DNA of 64,000 bases from Paraktedonobacter carboxidivorans. Lineage in GTDB: Bacteria > Chloroflexota > Ktedonobacteria > Ktedonobacterales > Ktedonobacteraceae. The translations under genes were made by a program, and so were the position numbers. Below, one piece after another: positions 1 to 8,349 of this stretch. The notes under the pieces were generated by a model. It worked only from the letters and a program-made list of their open reading frames with translations, was not told the DNA's origin and made no database searches. The stretch covers positions 1 through 64,000 of the forward strand of contig JBEVTI010000033.1 in assembly GCA_041156125.1 (NCBI GenBank). Direction: 5' to 3'. Numbering within the stretch: position 1 is the stretch's first letter; every line of letters starts with the position of its first letter.

Positions 1-203
1 CGCTCGCCTGGCTCCTTGCCCAGAAACCGTGGATTGTTCCTATACCGGGTTCCCGCAAGATTGAGCGCCTGGATGAGAATATTGGCGCTCTTGCCGTCAA
101 TCTCTCGCCCGACGATCTCCAGGAAATCCAAAGAGCCATTTCAACGATCACCATACAAGGAGATCGGTATCCCAAGCATCTTGAGCGAATGACTGGCCTC
201 TGA
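1..203 (+). CDS. Aldo/keto reductase, C-terminal fragment (cut by window start)
   Basis: Only the last 66 codons are present, read from base 3 to the TGA at 201-203. The residues 'IVPIPGSRKIERLDEN' are the family's NADP-binding loop, where 'IPGS' precedes an R/K that contacts the 2'-phosphate. They are followed by 'LSPDDLQEI', the usual last helix. Aldo/keto reductases are soluble NADPH-dependent oxidoreductases acting on carbonyl compounds; the substrate cannot be told from this fragment. The end is an ordinary C-terminus, so the gene is probably intact to the left of the window. The 3' end is overlapped on the other strand by open but non-homologous sequence running on from an exonuclease relic. 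Confidence 0.88.
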   Translation, partial: LAWLLAQKPWIVPIPGSRKIERLDENIGALAVNLSPDDLQEIQRAISTITIQGDRYPKHLERMTGL

Positions 204-313
204 GCAAAAAGGAGAGTCATAATGGGATATGGTAAGGCTTCGTTCCTCCAACAGCCATGTTTGTCCGGCTCTCTTACCATACCCCGATGCCGGTTCTACT
301 TTCTTTCCCCAAT

Positions 314-587
314 TTACAAGGATGAAGTGCAGGAGATCGCTCCCAATGCGGCTTTCACAAGCAACAGTGTGTTCCTGCTCACTCTTCTGGGCAAAAAACG
401 GCAACAAGCATTCCCATTCGATCTGCGGAAGCTCCAGATGATAGCGCGCAGCATCCTGCTTGAGAATGCCCGCATCGAATTCCACGTTATAGGTGACAAT
501 CAGTGCGCGCCCGGCCAACGCTTGCAGGATGTCCGGCCAGACTTCTGGAAGCGTGGGAGCCGCAGCTATTGTAACAGCTACGGGCAT
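314..587 (-). pseudogene. Relic of a DnaQ-like (DEDDh) 3'-5' exonuclease
   Basis: The minus-strand reading from 587 shows 'ALAGRALIVTYNVEFDAGIL', which fits exonuclease motif II (YN..FD...L). It is followed by 'LELPQIEWECLLPFFA', typical of this family. The N-terminal part with the DxE motif is missing: an in-frame stop (TAA) lies two codons before the first ATG. After about residue 68 the homologous reading passes to another frame, where 'KAALGAISCTSSL' resembles the motif III region ('H.ALGDC..TL') but has lost the His and Asp. Truncation, frameshift and lost catalytic residues together point to a dead gene. The open frame continues to 141 without homology and overlaps the aldo/keto reductase end. 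Confidence 0.6.
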
Positions 588-821
588 CCATTACCCGCCA
601 GTTTTAGCCAGTCATAGCCCAAAAAGCCTATCGACGAAAACCTGTCCTTTTGGCCGTTTACACACGTAGGAACGGGCAGGGCGGACTTTTAGTCTATTGT
701 TCCTGTTGGGAATGAAAGGGCATTGTCTTTATGTTAGAATGGACAGAAAGACAACGCAACTAACTACCATGCCAGCTATCTCTGTTGATGCAAACTGGCC
801 AGCGGAAGAGTGAGGATGTTT

Positions 822-1124
822 ATGAATTGTATGGAGACCGTTGCTCGTCTTCATCTCTATATTGATCGAGAACTGAGCGATGAAGAAGTCGCTATCGTAC
901 AGCAACATTTGAAGGATTGCCCTAGTTGCGAGTGCCGGTTTTACTTTAATATGGGTTTGAAGCGGCTTATGCATGAGAAGTGTACTATGGAAACAGCCCC
1001 TGAGGATTTACGAGCTGCGGTAATGCGTATCGCGCGCACCCCTGCTGGCGTGACTATGGAAATTGATCTAGAGGTGGAACAGGAGATGCACGCTGATGTC
1101 AGGCATTTCCTGCGCGAGAACTAG
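822..1124 (+). CDS. Zinc-finger anti-sigma-like protein (zf-HC2 type)
   Basis: A protein of about 100 residues whose first half carries 'HLKDCPSC', the H-x3-C-x2-C signature of zinc-binding anti-sigma domains, preceded by 'LHLYIDRELSDEE', the usual helix of that fold. Family members bind and silence an ECF sigma factor in the cytoplasm, often in response to redox change. The ATG at 822 is chosen because 'gagtgagg' lies about seven bases upstream; in-frame GTG 810 and ATG 816 are alternatives. No membrane segment is visible, so it would be a soluble, RsrA-like protein. No sigma factor gene is adjacent, so its partner must be elsewhere. The C-terminal half is acidic and featureless. Confidence 0.7.
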   Translation: MNCMETVARLHLYIDRELSDEEVAIVQQHLKDCPSCECRFYFNMGLKRLMHEKCTMETAPEDLRAAVMRIARTPAGVTMEIDLEVEQEMHADVRHFLREN

Positions 1125-1430
1125 CACGCGAACCGCGCCAGAACAGGAACGCTACGGCGAAGCGCGCATCTTTGGCGCGACCAGAGCGGAAACGTTACAC
1201 GCGGTTCGTATTTTTTTGTACTTTCAGAGCAGGCAGGCCACGGGGCACCCAATCTTTGGCGCAAGCGGGCTGCTCTCCATGTGAGGTCTGTGGACCAGGC
1301 AGGATTGGTTGATTGGCTGGCTGGGGATGAGGTATGTGCGTTGCGTTGATCGGGATCGGCAGTGACACGCCAGCAGCATGGAGTGAGGCTTATGTATTCA
1401 GCCTGTGCTGAGAGAATTTGCTGCTCGCTG
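1125..1430. other. Intergenic stretch without a recognisable gene
   Basis: About 300 bases between the anti-sigma-like gene and the 3' end of the ccdA-like gene. A short open frame (1096-1284) overlaps the upstream gene and has no family signature. The phrase 'atctttggcgc' occurs twice (near 1168 and 1252). No clear terminator hairpin, promoter or RNA gene is seen. Confidence 0.5.
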
Positions 1431-2147
1431 TCAGACGGTGAAGCCGAAGTTGAAGAAGCGGTTGAGAGTGATGAGCAGATTGAAGTAGATCATTACTCCC
1501 AGAGCAATCATAATTAGCCCCGTCGCGATCTCGATTTTTCCCAGGTGCGGCTTGAGCCACTTGAGCAAACGGCTCACGCGGTCGAGTCCCAGTCCCAGCA
1601 GCAAGAAGGGGATGCCAAGGCCAAGTGAGTAGATGAGGAGCAGGAGCACGCCCTCGCGCAAGGTAGCGGCATTAGAGGCCAGCACCAGGATGGGTCCCAG
1701 AATCAGGCCGACGCAGGGGGTCCAGCCAATGGCGAAGATGCTGCCAATGGCGAAGGAAGCGGAATAGCTGGGGCGTGTGGGATGGAATTCAAAGCGTTTT
1801 TGCCAGTAGAGAAATGGCAGCTTGAGAATGCCAGTTATGTGCAGACCGATCAACACCAGCGCTACACCTCCGACCTCGCGCAAGAGGAATTGATTGGCGT
1901 GCAGGAAACTGCCCAGAGTACTGGCGGTCGCTCCCAGAGCGATAAAGGCCAGCGTGAAGCCCGCGACAAACATCAGGGAATGTAGAAATGTCACCAGGCG
2001 GTTCGCGCTCGTGTTCTCGGCCTGCGAAACGCTCTGTCCGACCATTTGCGCGATAAAGATTGGCACAAGTGGTAGAACACAGGGCGAAAGAAACGAGGCC
2101 AGTCCCGCGAAAAATGCTACTCCCAGACTTACCTGTGACGAGTCCAT
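1431..2147 (-). CDS. ccdA: CcdA/DsbD-type thiol-disulfide transmembrane transporter
   Basis: A 238-residue polytopic membrane protein of the CcdA family, which carries reducing equivalents from cytoplasmic thioredoxin across the membrane for cytochrome c maturation or extracytoplasmic disulfide reduction. The first helix holds 'SFLSPCVLPLVP' and the fourth 'GWTPCVGLILGP', the two conserved Cys-Pro helix segments that form the redox pair. Six hydrophobic segments fit the usual CcdA topology and the length is normal. Upstream on the same strand lies a secreted protease separated by a strong hairpin, so ccdA is probably transcribed on its own. No thioredoxin-like or cytochrome biogenesis gene is next to it, so its client is unknown. 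Confidence 0.9.
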   Translation of the reverse strand: MDSSQVSLGVAFFAGLASFLSPCVLPLVPIFIAQMVGQSVSQAENTSANRLVTFLHSLMFVAGFTLAFIALGATASTLGSFLHANQFLLREVGGVALVLIGLHITGILKLPFLYWQKRFEFHPTRPSYSASFAIGSIFAIGWTPCVGLILGPILVLASNAATLREGVLLLLIYSLGLGIPFLLLGLGLDRVSRLLKWLKPHLGKIEIATGLIMIALGVMIYFNLLITLNRFFNFGFTV

Positions 2148-2246
2148 AAATATCCCCCAGAGTGGTTGTTTGTCTTTTGCTTTTTATACTATAGCGTGGA
2201 TGTGCCTGAGTTGCAAGCTGTTTGCCCGCATAGCGGAACCAATCAC

Positions 2247-2299
2247 TGGTTACTACAAGCGCGCTACCCCCCTGGGGATAGCGCGCTTGTAGTAAACCA
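2247..2299. terminator. Long inverted repeat between protease and ccdA
   Basis: Left arm 2247-2270 and right arm 2274-2299 pair almost perfectly over about 24 bp ('tactacaagcgcgcta' with 'tagcgcgcttgtagta'), with two single-base bulges and a tiny loop. It lies just after the stop of the minus-strand protease gene (2308), as expected for its terminator. There is no long U-run. Confidence 0.65.
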
Positions 2300-2307
2300 G
2301 TCTGCTC

Positions 2308-3294
2308 TTATGCCTTCTGGGATGCCTGGTACATGGCGTACCAGGTGTCATCATAGTACGGAGAGAACATGTGGCCGGGCTTCATGGTGCTGGTGAAGTC
2401 GTTGTGACCGTTCAGGAAGTACTGGCCACCGCTCTGGATGAACCAGCCACCGCCGCTTGAGCCACCGGTCATTTTGCACGGAATGGAGATGACCTGGCCT
2501 GCGCCATGCTTCCAGACTGCGCCTTTAGATCCATCGGCGCAGGATTGCTGCGACTGACCATCGTAAGGTGAACCAGCTGGATAGCCATAGGCGTAGAATG
2601 GCTGCTCGGTCTTCTGATTATAGGACCAGCCTGCTGCGCCTACCACGTCTGTTAGATTGCCTGCGTCGTTAGGCGCGAGTACCGCGATACCCATGTCGTG
2701 GTGCAGATCATTCAGGTTCGCCGCGTCCTGCCAATCTTTGGGAATGAACAGATCGCGCGCGGCCCAGCAGCCAAAGGCCCCGACACCATGATCGTACAGC
2801 GGGCAGAAAATCACGTTCTGCATCCATCTGCCATTCCAGTAGAGACAGTGGCCAGCGGTATCAATGGTATTGAGGTTAGAACTAACGATAGCTGTACCTG
2901 AGCAGACGTAATTCTGGCCCGCCCCGTCGCTAAAGAAAATCTTGCCGACCGTGGCGCGGTAGTCGGAGATGTTGCCATCCAGCGAGCCATGGCCCGCTTG
3001 CTGACCCGGCGTACCAGCGCTGACGCTTTGCTGCTGATCATAGGAGGTGTTGCTGGGAGTGTCGAGTAGATCGGCGTCGGTGGCCGCGCTCATGGTGGCC
3101 GGATTCCAGTACTGGATCTCTGAACTTGTGCTGCTATCCATCTGGTGCTCGACTACGCCTGGTGTGGCACCAAAAAGGGTCGTATAGAGGTACTGATGAG
3201 CTACCGCGACATACACCAGAGACGCTCCTACAATCACGCAGAGTAAAATCGTACGACCCAGCGCGTGCTGACTAAATTTATACAGTCGTGGCAT
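2308..3294 (-). CDS. Secreted or membrane-anchored trypsin-like serine protease (V8-like)
   Basis: A 328-residue S1-family peptidase. Residues 14-32 form one hydrophobic segment after a basic start, a signal peptide or membrane anchor, so the enzyme works outside the membrane. The triad can be read as His149 in 'TAGHC', Asp200 in 'HDMGIAV' and Ser280 in 'TGGSSGGGW', with 'VCSGTAI' (131-136) forming the core strand before the His. The segment 'EIQYWNPATM' (59-68) resembles the 'YWTP.RM' motif of the propeptide in actinobacterial V8-like enzymes. It lies 22 bp downstream of a small gene that carries a similar 'YWT' motif, so the two are probably one operon. Substrate preference cannot be read from sequence. 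Confidence 0.88.
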   Translation of the reverse strand: MPRLYKFSQHALGRTILLCVIVGASLVYVAVAHQYLYTTLFGATPGVVEHQMDSSTSSEIQYWNPATMSAATDADLLDTPSNTSYDQQQSVSAGTPGQQAGHGSLDGNISDYRATVGKIFFSDGAGQNYVCSGTAIVSSNLNTIDTAGHCLYWNGRWMQNVIFCPLYDHGVGAFGCWAARDLFIPKDWQDAANLNDLHHDMGIAVLAPNDAGNLTDVVGAAGWSYNQKTEQPFYAYGYPAGSPYDGQSQQSCADGSKGAVWKHGAGQVISIPCKMTGGSSGGGWFIQSGGQYFLNGHNDFTSTMKPGHMFSPYYDDTWYAMYQASQKA

Positions 3295-3316
3295 TGTGCG
3301 CGCTCTCCTTCATTTT

Positions 3317-3517
3317 TTAAGATTTATGCGGATCAGGCGCCTGGGAGGGATGAGGCGCGGCTGGCCTGGCTTGCTCGATTTCGTGTATGTGCGGCATGGG
3401 AGCAGGTTTAGCCTTGCGCTTTTTCTCCGCGGTCCAATATTTCAGAGCCTCATCTGGCGATGAATCGTCTGTGTGCTTCACGACATGAGGCTCGTGGTCC
3501 GGTTTCTGTTGCGACAT
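3317..3517 (-). CDS. Small hydrophilic protein co-transcribed with the protease
   Basis: A 66-residue protein, starting at the ATG 3517 because 'agagagagg' precedes it at normal spacing; an in-frame upstream ATG has no ribosome site. It is very rich in His, Pro and Lys, with no signal peptide or membrane segment. 'DEALKYWTAEKKRKAKP' (22-38) resembles the propeptide segment of the protease encoded 22 bp downstream ('IQYWNPATM') and the general 'YWT..RM..A.P' motif of such proteases. No family is recognised. From context it may be a partner, inhibitor or decoy of the protease; this is inference only. Confidence 0.6.
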   Translation of the reverse strand: MSQQKPDHEPHVVKHTDDSSPDEALKYWTAEKKRKAKPAPMPHIHEIEQARPAAPHPSQAPDPHKS

Positions 3518-3666
3518 AACGCCTCTCTCTCTTGCGAAAAAAGATCGGATGGTTAGTATATTCAATACAGAGTTTTCTAAAATGTGCTCAATGCACGCTA
3601 TGCAATTTAAGCAGAAAACGTAGAAGGAAACATTTGTATGTTACCATATTTGCGGTAAATTGTCCA

Positions 3667-3742
3667 TATTATATGTTAGCAAAAAGCAGGAGTATAGAGG
3701 GTCGCGACCCTCTATACTCCTGCTTTTTGCTAACATATAATA
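3667..3742. terminator. 76-bp perfect palindrome with no loop
   Basis: Bases 3667-3704 and 3705-3742 are exact reverse complements (38 bp each, centre 'gtcg|cgac'). It lies 14 bp after the stop of the minus-strand gene at 3757-4056 and upstream of the small protein gene at 3317-3517, so termination for the former is the simplest role. A perfect loop-free palindrome of this length is unusual, because such sequences are prone to deletion during replication. Confidence 0.75.
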
Positions 3743-3756
3743 GCCTTCTAAAGTTT

Positions 3757-4056
3757 TCAGCATAGTCCTGCCTCTGTTGCTAGTTGAGTAAACTGGCAGT
3801 TAAGTAGCCTGACAATCTCCATATCTGCTGTCGTCAACTGGCTGTCTTTCCGCAGTTTCAGACTATCACTGATAATCTGGCCAAAAGTGCGTTCCAACTC
3901 GTTGATATACTCGTACGGGTCAGCTATCCCCGCGAGCTTGCTCCAGGACCGGCGCAGGGTATGGTAAAGCTCAAGAAGGGCGTCGCGCCGATGTGTGCGC
4001 GCCAATGCGTTGGCAAACAAGCCTTCGACACGTTCATTTAATTCTGCTTCTTGCAT
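3757..4056 (-). CDS. Hypothetical 99-residue helical protein
   Basis: The ATG at 4056 is preceded by 'aaaggag' at eight bases, a strong ribosome site; the longer open frame upstream reads through the promoter region and lacks one. The protein looks all-helical and charged ('LLELYHTLRRSWSKL', 'YEYINELERTFGQII'), with no membrane segment, signal or metal motif. I do not recognise the family. It stands head to head with the XRE/NB-ARC regulator at 4384 across about 330 bp, so the regulator could control it. A 76-bp palindrome follows its stop codon. Confidence 0.6.
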   Translation of the reverse strand: MQEAELNERVEGLFANALARTHRRDALLELYHTLRRSWSKLAGIADPYEYINELERTFGQIISDSLKLRKDSQLTTADMEIVRLLNCQFTQLATEAGLC

Positions 4057-4383
4057 ATAATTAATCTCCTTTGTACACAGGCTAAGCTCAGCCCAGGACT
4101 TTTCTACTGCTTTCTTTAGAGAATACGCGCAAAAGCATAAGAAGACGAGAGTTAATCGGTGGCAAAGAGGGGGCAAAGACGGGGCAAATAAGATATAAAG
4201 CAGATTTATCTGCTCTATACAGCATGATCTCTCTTTGCGCTTTATAGCTCGTTTTTTTGATCGGAGAGCCATAATACTCACTTGATATGCTACACTATGT
4301 CTGCGTCTGTGCAACGCTAAAAAATTTGTTTGCCAGACCTGTGAGTATAGCTTTGCTTTATCTTATTTGTAGGAGCCTGGGTT
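4057..4383. promoter_or_regulatory. Divergent intergenic region upstream of the XRE/NB-ARC gene
   Basis: This stretch separates two head-to-head genes and must hold both promoters. It is AT-richer than the flanking genes. The rightward gene has the ribosome site 'gtaggag' nine bases before its ATG. No clear operator palindrome was found, and no single promoter could be fixed with confidence. Confidence 0.45.
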
Positions 4384-6846
4384 ATGACACAAAATGACTC
4401 GGAGCCGGGGAACTCTAAACTCTACTCGCCCCTGCGTGCCGCGCGCGAGCGGCTGCACATGTCTCATCGGGAGGTCGCGGAGGCTATCGGCTTGCCCGAT
4501 CCGCACACTGTTGGGCGTTGGGAGCAAGGTAGAAATCTGCCTCGTCATCACTATCGACGCGCGCTCTGTGTACTTTTCGGGAAGGACGCGGAGGAGTTAG
4601 GCCTGCTGCCACGTTCAGTGGTAGAGCACGAACTGTTGGAGCGCGAACAACAGGATGACGAGCCGGCACCTGCTGAGTTGGAGGCTTATCCTCTCATAGT
4701 AGCGCCCCTCGCGGATGCCTATGATCTTAAACGTTCCCTCAACTCGTTTCTTGGGCGCGAGGCCTCCGTAGTTCGTATTCTTGAGCTTTTACAGAAGCCT
4801 GGCATGCGGCTACTGACGATCCACGGTCCGGCAGGTGTGGGCAAGACGCGCCTGGCGAGGGAAGTGGCTAGGGCGAGTCACGCGCAATTTGGCGGCTCTA
4901 TTTGCCTGGTTACGCTGAACGCAGTGCGCGATAGTGTGCTGGTGCTCCCGACGATTGCTAGCGAACTGCGTATGCATGAAAAAAGCTCTGGCGACCTCCT
5001 GCTGGAGGAACTGCGCCACTTTTTCGCCAGCAGGCCGGCCTTTCTGTTGATCCTGGATAACTTTGAGCATTTGCTAGGGGCCAGCGCGTTGATCGAACAA
5101 CTGCTGGTCAACTGTCCCGGCTTAAAGGTACTGGTGACCAGCCGCTCGGTCCTTCATCTGCCAGGGGAGCAGGAATTTCTTCTCGATCCCCTGGCAGTGC
5201 CCGAGCCCACGGCCAGCAATGAGACCCTGTTTGCTTCCCCAGCCATTCAACTTTTCATCCAGCGCGCGCAAGCCAGGCAGGAGAGCTTCCAGGCCACGCC
5301 CGCACACCTGGCACGCATCGCTGAGATCTGCGCGCTGCTGGACGGTTTGCCCCTGGCTATCGAACTCGCGGCTGCCCAGATCAAGATCTTTTCACTGCCT
5401 GAACTTCTAGAGGAGGTCAAAGAGAGCCGCCTGGAACTCTCTAATCCGCGCCCCGGCGAAGATAACGCTTCAACAACGCTTGCCGAGACTATCGCGTGGA
5501 GCTACGAATTGCTCACGACACGCGAGCAGTGGTTGTTTCGTCATCTGGCCGTTTTCCAGGGTGGCGGCTCGTTTCCCGCGGTCAAACAGATTTGGAGCCG
5601 CTCCCCGTTCAAGGATGCGCGGGCGCTTTCAATCCTTTCACCACTGGTTGACAAAAACATGATCCGGCCTATCGATCAGACGCAGGAGCAGGCGCTCTAC
5701 CTGATGCTGGAGACGATGCGCGCCTATGGGCTGAGCCTCTTGCGCGCCAATGGCGAACTGCTAGATGCGCAGCAGGCCCATGCTGAGTATTACCTGAGCT
5801 ATTTACAGAGTGTGGGGGATCTTTTGAAGGGACCAGAGCAGAGATCTCTGCTGGCGCTGCTCGATCGCGAAAAGCAGAATCTAAGCGCGGCTCTGGACTG
5901 GCTGATTGCGCACCAGCAGAGCGAAAGCGCGCTTGCCTTCTGCGAGGTTTTTGGCAAGTTTTGCGGCTTGCGCGGCTACTGGAGCGAAGAAGAACACTGG
6001 CTTAGCGCGGCCTTACAACTTGCTGTTAGTGGGCCAGCTACCGCCTCCTATGGCAAGGTTCTGCGCCGCGCTGGTCACCTGGCCTATCGCCTGCGCGACC
6101 TGTCCACCGCCCGCGCGCGCTTTGAGAAAAGTATTCTGCTCTCCCAGGAGGTAGGCGATCTCTCTAACCTGGCTGGCTCGCTCAACGGCCTGGCCAGAGT
6201 TTTGCAACGCGCGGATACTCTGGAGGAGGTGCCGCAACTTTTAGCCCGCAGCCTGGAGGCCGCGCGCGCTTCTAGAGATGACTGGTCGCTGGCCAATACG
6301 CTGGAGGTGCTGGCTGAGTTCTCCTTCGCGCAAGGTAAAGCCGATGAAGCCTTTGCGTTTATACAGGAGGCTCTCACGCTTGCCAGAAAGATCGAAGACG
6401 CTGAGAACCTTGGGCGCCTGCTCAATACCTCTGTCTCCATCGAAATAGCCCTGCAGCATCTCGATCTGGCGGAGAAACAGGCTAAAGAGAGCCTGGACCT
6501 CGCGACTACTAAACCCCTGAGGGCCCTGGCCCTGACTGGTCTGGCCGATGTGACCTTCGCCCGCAAGGATCTACCAGAGGCTACCCGTCTTTACGAGCAA
6601 CGCATCCAATTGGCCCAGGAGCTACACGATTTGTCAGCCGTGGCACTGATGCATTACAAATTAGGCAATGTTGCCCTGGCAGAGGGGAAGCTTGAGCAAG
6701 CGCGCAGCTTTGTTCAGCAAAGCCTGAGCTTTTTCCAGGCCCACGAGGACACAGCTAATGCCAGGCATGCCTCCCATACCCTGGAAGAGATCGCGCGCCT
6801 GGACGAGCAAACGCGGGAGGATGATAGCGGGCAAGAATATGCATAA
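4384..6846 (+). CDS. XRE-NB-ARC-TPR signal-transduction ATPase (STAND type)
   Basis: An 820-residue regulator. Residues about 15-75 form an XRE-type helix-turn-helix ('REVAEAIGLPDPHTVGRWEQ'). Then comes an NB-ARC-like ATPase, with Walker A 'GPAGVGKTR' near 147 and Walker B 'FLLILDNFEHL' near 222. The sensor segment 'VTSRSVLHLPGEQEF' and the winged-helix 'LDGLPLAIELAA' follow. The last 350 residues are TPR-like helical repeats ('ARFEKSILLSQEVGDLSNLAG', with many such units). Known relatives couple ligand or protein sensing by the TPRs to ATP-driven oligomerisation, and the N-terminal domain gives DNA binding. Its target may be the divergent gene at 3757. It ends at a strong hairpin shared with a convergent small gene. 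It is cytoplasmic, with no membrane segments. Confidence 0.88.
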   Translation: MTQNDSEPGNSKLYSPLRAARERLHMSHREVAEAIGLPDPHTVGRWEQGRNLPRHHYRRALCVLFGKDAEELGLLPRSVVEHELLEREQQDDEPAPAELEAYPLIVAPLADAYDLKRSLNSFLGREASVVRILELLQKPGMRLLTIHGPAGVGKTRLAREVARASHAQFGGSICLVTLNAVRDSVLVLPTIASELRMHEKSSGDLLLEELRHFFASRPAFLLILDNFEHLLGASALIEQLLVNCPGLKVLVTSRSVLHLPGEQEFLLDPLAVPEPTASNETLFASPAIQLFIQRAQARQESFQATPAHLARIAEICALLDGLPLAIELAAAQIKIFSLPELLEEVKESRLELSNPRPGEDNASTTLAETIAWSYELLTTREQWLFRHLAVFQGGGSFPAVKQIWSRSPFKDARALSILSPLVDKNMIRPIDQTQEQALYLMLETMRAYGLSLLRANGELLDAQQAHAEYYLSYLQSVGDLLKGPEQRSLLALLDREKQNLSAALDWLIAHQQSESALAFCEVFGKFCGLRGYWSEEEHWLSAALQLAVSGPATASYGKVLRRAGHLAYRLRDLSTARARFEKSILLSQEVGDLSNLAGSLNGLARVLQRADTLEEVPQLLARSLEAARASRDDWSLANTLEVLAEFSFAQGKADEAFAFIQEALTLARKIEDAENLGRLLNTSVSIEIALQHLDLAEKQAKESLDLATTKPLRALALTGLADVTFARKDLPEATRLYEQRIQLAQELHDLSAVALMHYKLGNVALAEGKLEQARSFVQQSLSFFQAHEDTANARHASHTLEEIARLDEQTREDDSGQEYA

Positions 6847-6851
6847 AGCCG

Positions 6852-6915
6852 TTCAATGGGTGGGAGCCTCTCTCGCGTCTGCACTCAGACGCGAGAGAGG
6901 CTCCCACCCATTGAA
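6852..6915. terminator. Perfect 30-bp stem hairpin between convergent genes
   Basis: Arms 6852-6881 and 6886-6915 are exact reverse complements with loop 'cact'. The hairpin starts six bases after the NB-ARC gene's stop and ends 24 bases before the stop of the opposing gene at 6939, so it can terminate transcription from both sides. It is flanked by short A runs on one side, not a classical U-tract. Confidence 0.75.
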
Positions 6916-6938
6916 AATGGCTAGCAAGAGACTGGCTA

Positions 6939-7136
6939 TCAGGAGGCGCGCCGCAACTTCTGCCTCTGCTCTGCAACAGGAGCTTGTTGTGTGTGCAGTG
7001 CTTGTGGTTTGATCTCAATCTCGCGGACCGTGGCTTGCTCGCTTTGTACATATGCGCGGCTTAACTGCATGTCGTGCTGGATTTGTGTGTGACGTTCGGC
7101 GACTGAACGTTCGTAGTAGAAAGGATGCTGGGTCAT
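6939..7136 (-). CDS. Hypothetical 65-residue Gln-rich protein
   Basis: The start at 7136 has a strong ribosome site ('aaaggag', nine bases upstream), which makes this a real gene although it is short. The product is hydrophilic, rich in Gln, Arg and Glu ('QSEQATVREIEIKPQ'), without membrane segment or metal motif, and may be a single helix or disordered. The family is not recognised. It faces away from the WYL regulator at 7286, sharing a promoter region of about 150 bp, and ends at the same hairpin as the NB-ARC gene. Confidence 0.6.
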   Translation of the reverse strand: MTQHPFYYERSVAERHTQIQHDMQLSRAYVQSEQATVREIEIKPQALHTQQAPVAEQRQKLRRAS

Positions 7137-7285
7137 AATCTATTCTCCTTTTACTGGCAAATGACTCTGAGTTATTGTCAATTTGTTTTTCTTCTCTTCT
7201 TCTAGTATAATCTCATAAGAGGATAAAAGCTGTCCTGATTAGCACGAGTTTTTGCTGTAAGCCGAAATGTGAGGGGGAAATTAGC

Positions 7286-8245
7286 ATGTATCATCCGACA
7301 ACGCGTGTGCTGACTGTGCTCGAATTGTTGCAGGCGCATCGACAGATGAGCGGGCCCAAGCTGGCGGAACGTCTGGAAGTGGATGTGCGCAGTATACGTC
7401 GCTATATTACGATGCTGCAAGATCTGGGCATCCCTATTGAGACCGAGCGCGGGCGCTATGGGAATTATCGCCTGATGCGTGGTTTCAAAATGCCTCCCTT
7501 GATGTTTACCGAGGAGGAGGCGCTGGCGCTTACGCTGGGACTGCTGGCGGCGCGCCGCCTGGGTCTGGCTATGGCGGCTCCAGCTGTCGAAGGGGCACTG
7601 GCCAAGGTCGATCGTGTTTTGCCAGAAGTGCTACGCGAGCAGGTGCAGTCCGTGCAGGAGACATTGGGACTGGCGGGCATGTTCACACGCAGGAATGTTG
7701 CCGCGCCTGAAAGCTCGGTGGTGCTAACTATGAGCGCGGCGGCGCAGCGGCAAAAGCGCGTCCACATACATTACCAATCCGGGCGTGCCGAGGGTAGTGA
7801 GCGGGATGTCGATCCCTATGGCCTGGCCTTTCACGCCGGTATCTGGTACAGCGTTGGTTATTGCTATTTGCGCCAGGATCTGCGCACGTTTCGTCTGGAT
7901 CGCGTCTCGCGGATCGAACTGCTTGAGGAGAACTTCACCCGCCCGCTCCATTTCAATACCCTTGACCAACTGCGGCGGATTTTCGCAAGCATGCCAGGTA
8001 CCTGGAAAGTCGAGGTCGAGCTGAAGATGAGCCTGGAAGATGCCGAGCAGCAGGTCTCGCCCACTATCGCTATGCTCGAGCCGCTTCCCGATGGGGTCTT
8101 GCTACACTGCCACGAAGAAAATCTTGACTGGCTGGCCTATTTCCTGATGGGCCTGCGCTGTCCCCTGGTGGTTCGCAATCCTCCCGAACTACGCGCGGCC
8201 CTGCACCGACTTGCGGGCAGGATCATCGAGGTCGCGGAAAGCTAA
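7286..8245 (+). CDS. HTH-WYL domain transcriptional regulator
   Basis: A 319-residue member of the DeoR-like/WYL family. The N-terminal winged helix-turn-helix reads 'LLQAHRQMSGPKLAERLEVD' and 'SIRRYITMLQDLGIPIETER'. It is followed by 'GNYRLMRGFKMPPL', the usual hinge. The WYL core is near residues 155-225 ('VHIHYQSGRAEGSERDVDPY', 'HAGIWYSVGYC', 'TFRLDRVSRIELL'), with the C-terminal WCX domain after it. WYL domains sense small ligands or nucleic acids and control transcription. It lies 104 bp upstream of an MFS exporter gene on the same strand, which is its likely target or operon partner. Confidence 0.92.
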   Translation: MYHPTTRVLTVLELLQAHRQMSGPKLAERLEVDVRSIRRYITMLQDLGIPIETERGRYGNYRLMRGFKMPPLMFTEEEALALTLGLLAARRLGLAMAAPAVEGALAKVDRVLPEVLREQVQSVQETLGLAGMFTRRNVAAPESSVVLTMSAAAQRQKRVHIHYQSGRAEGSERDVDPYGLAFHAGIWYSVGYCYLRQDLRTFRLDRVSRIELLEENFTRPLHFNTLDQLRRIFASMPGTWKVEVELKMSLEDAEQQVSPTIAMLEPLPDGVLLHCHEENLDWLAYFLMGLRCPLVVRNPPELRAALHRLAGRIIEVAES

Positions 8246-8349
8246 AAAGCCGGGCCTGCCGGGGTCAAGATTATTTGTTGCGCGCAGGGTAAGGCTCTGT
8301 TAAGCTACCGAGATGATCAGCTACACCAATTGCTGAAAGGATAAGCTCG

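Noticed and set aside
1096..1284. Open frame of 62 codons after the anti-sigma-like gene
   Set aside because: It overlaps the upstream gene in another frame, has no ribosome site and no family pattern.
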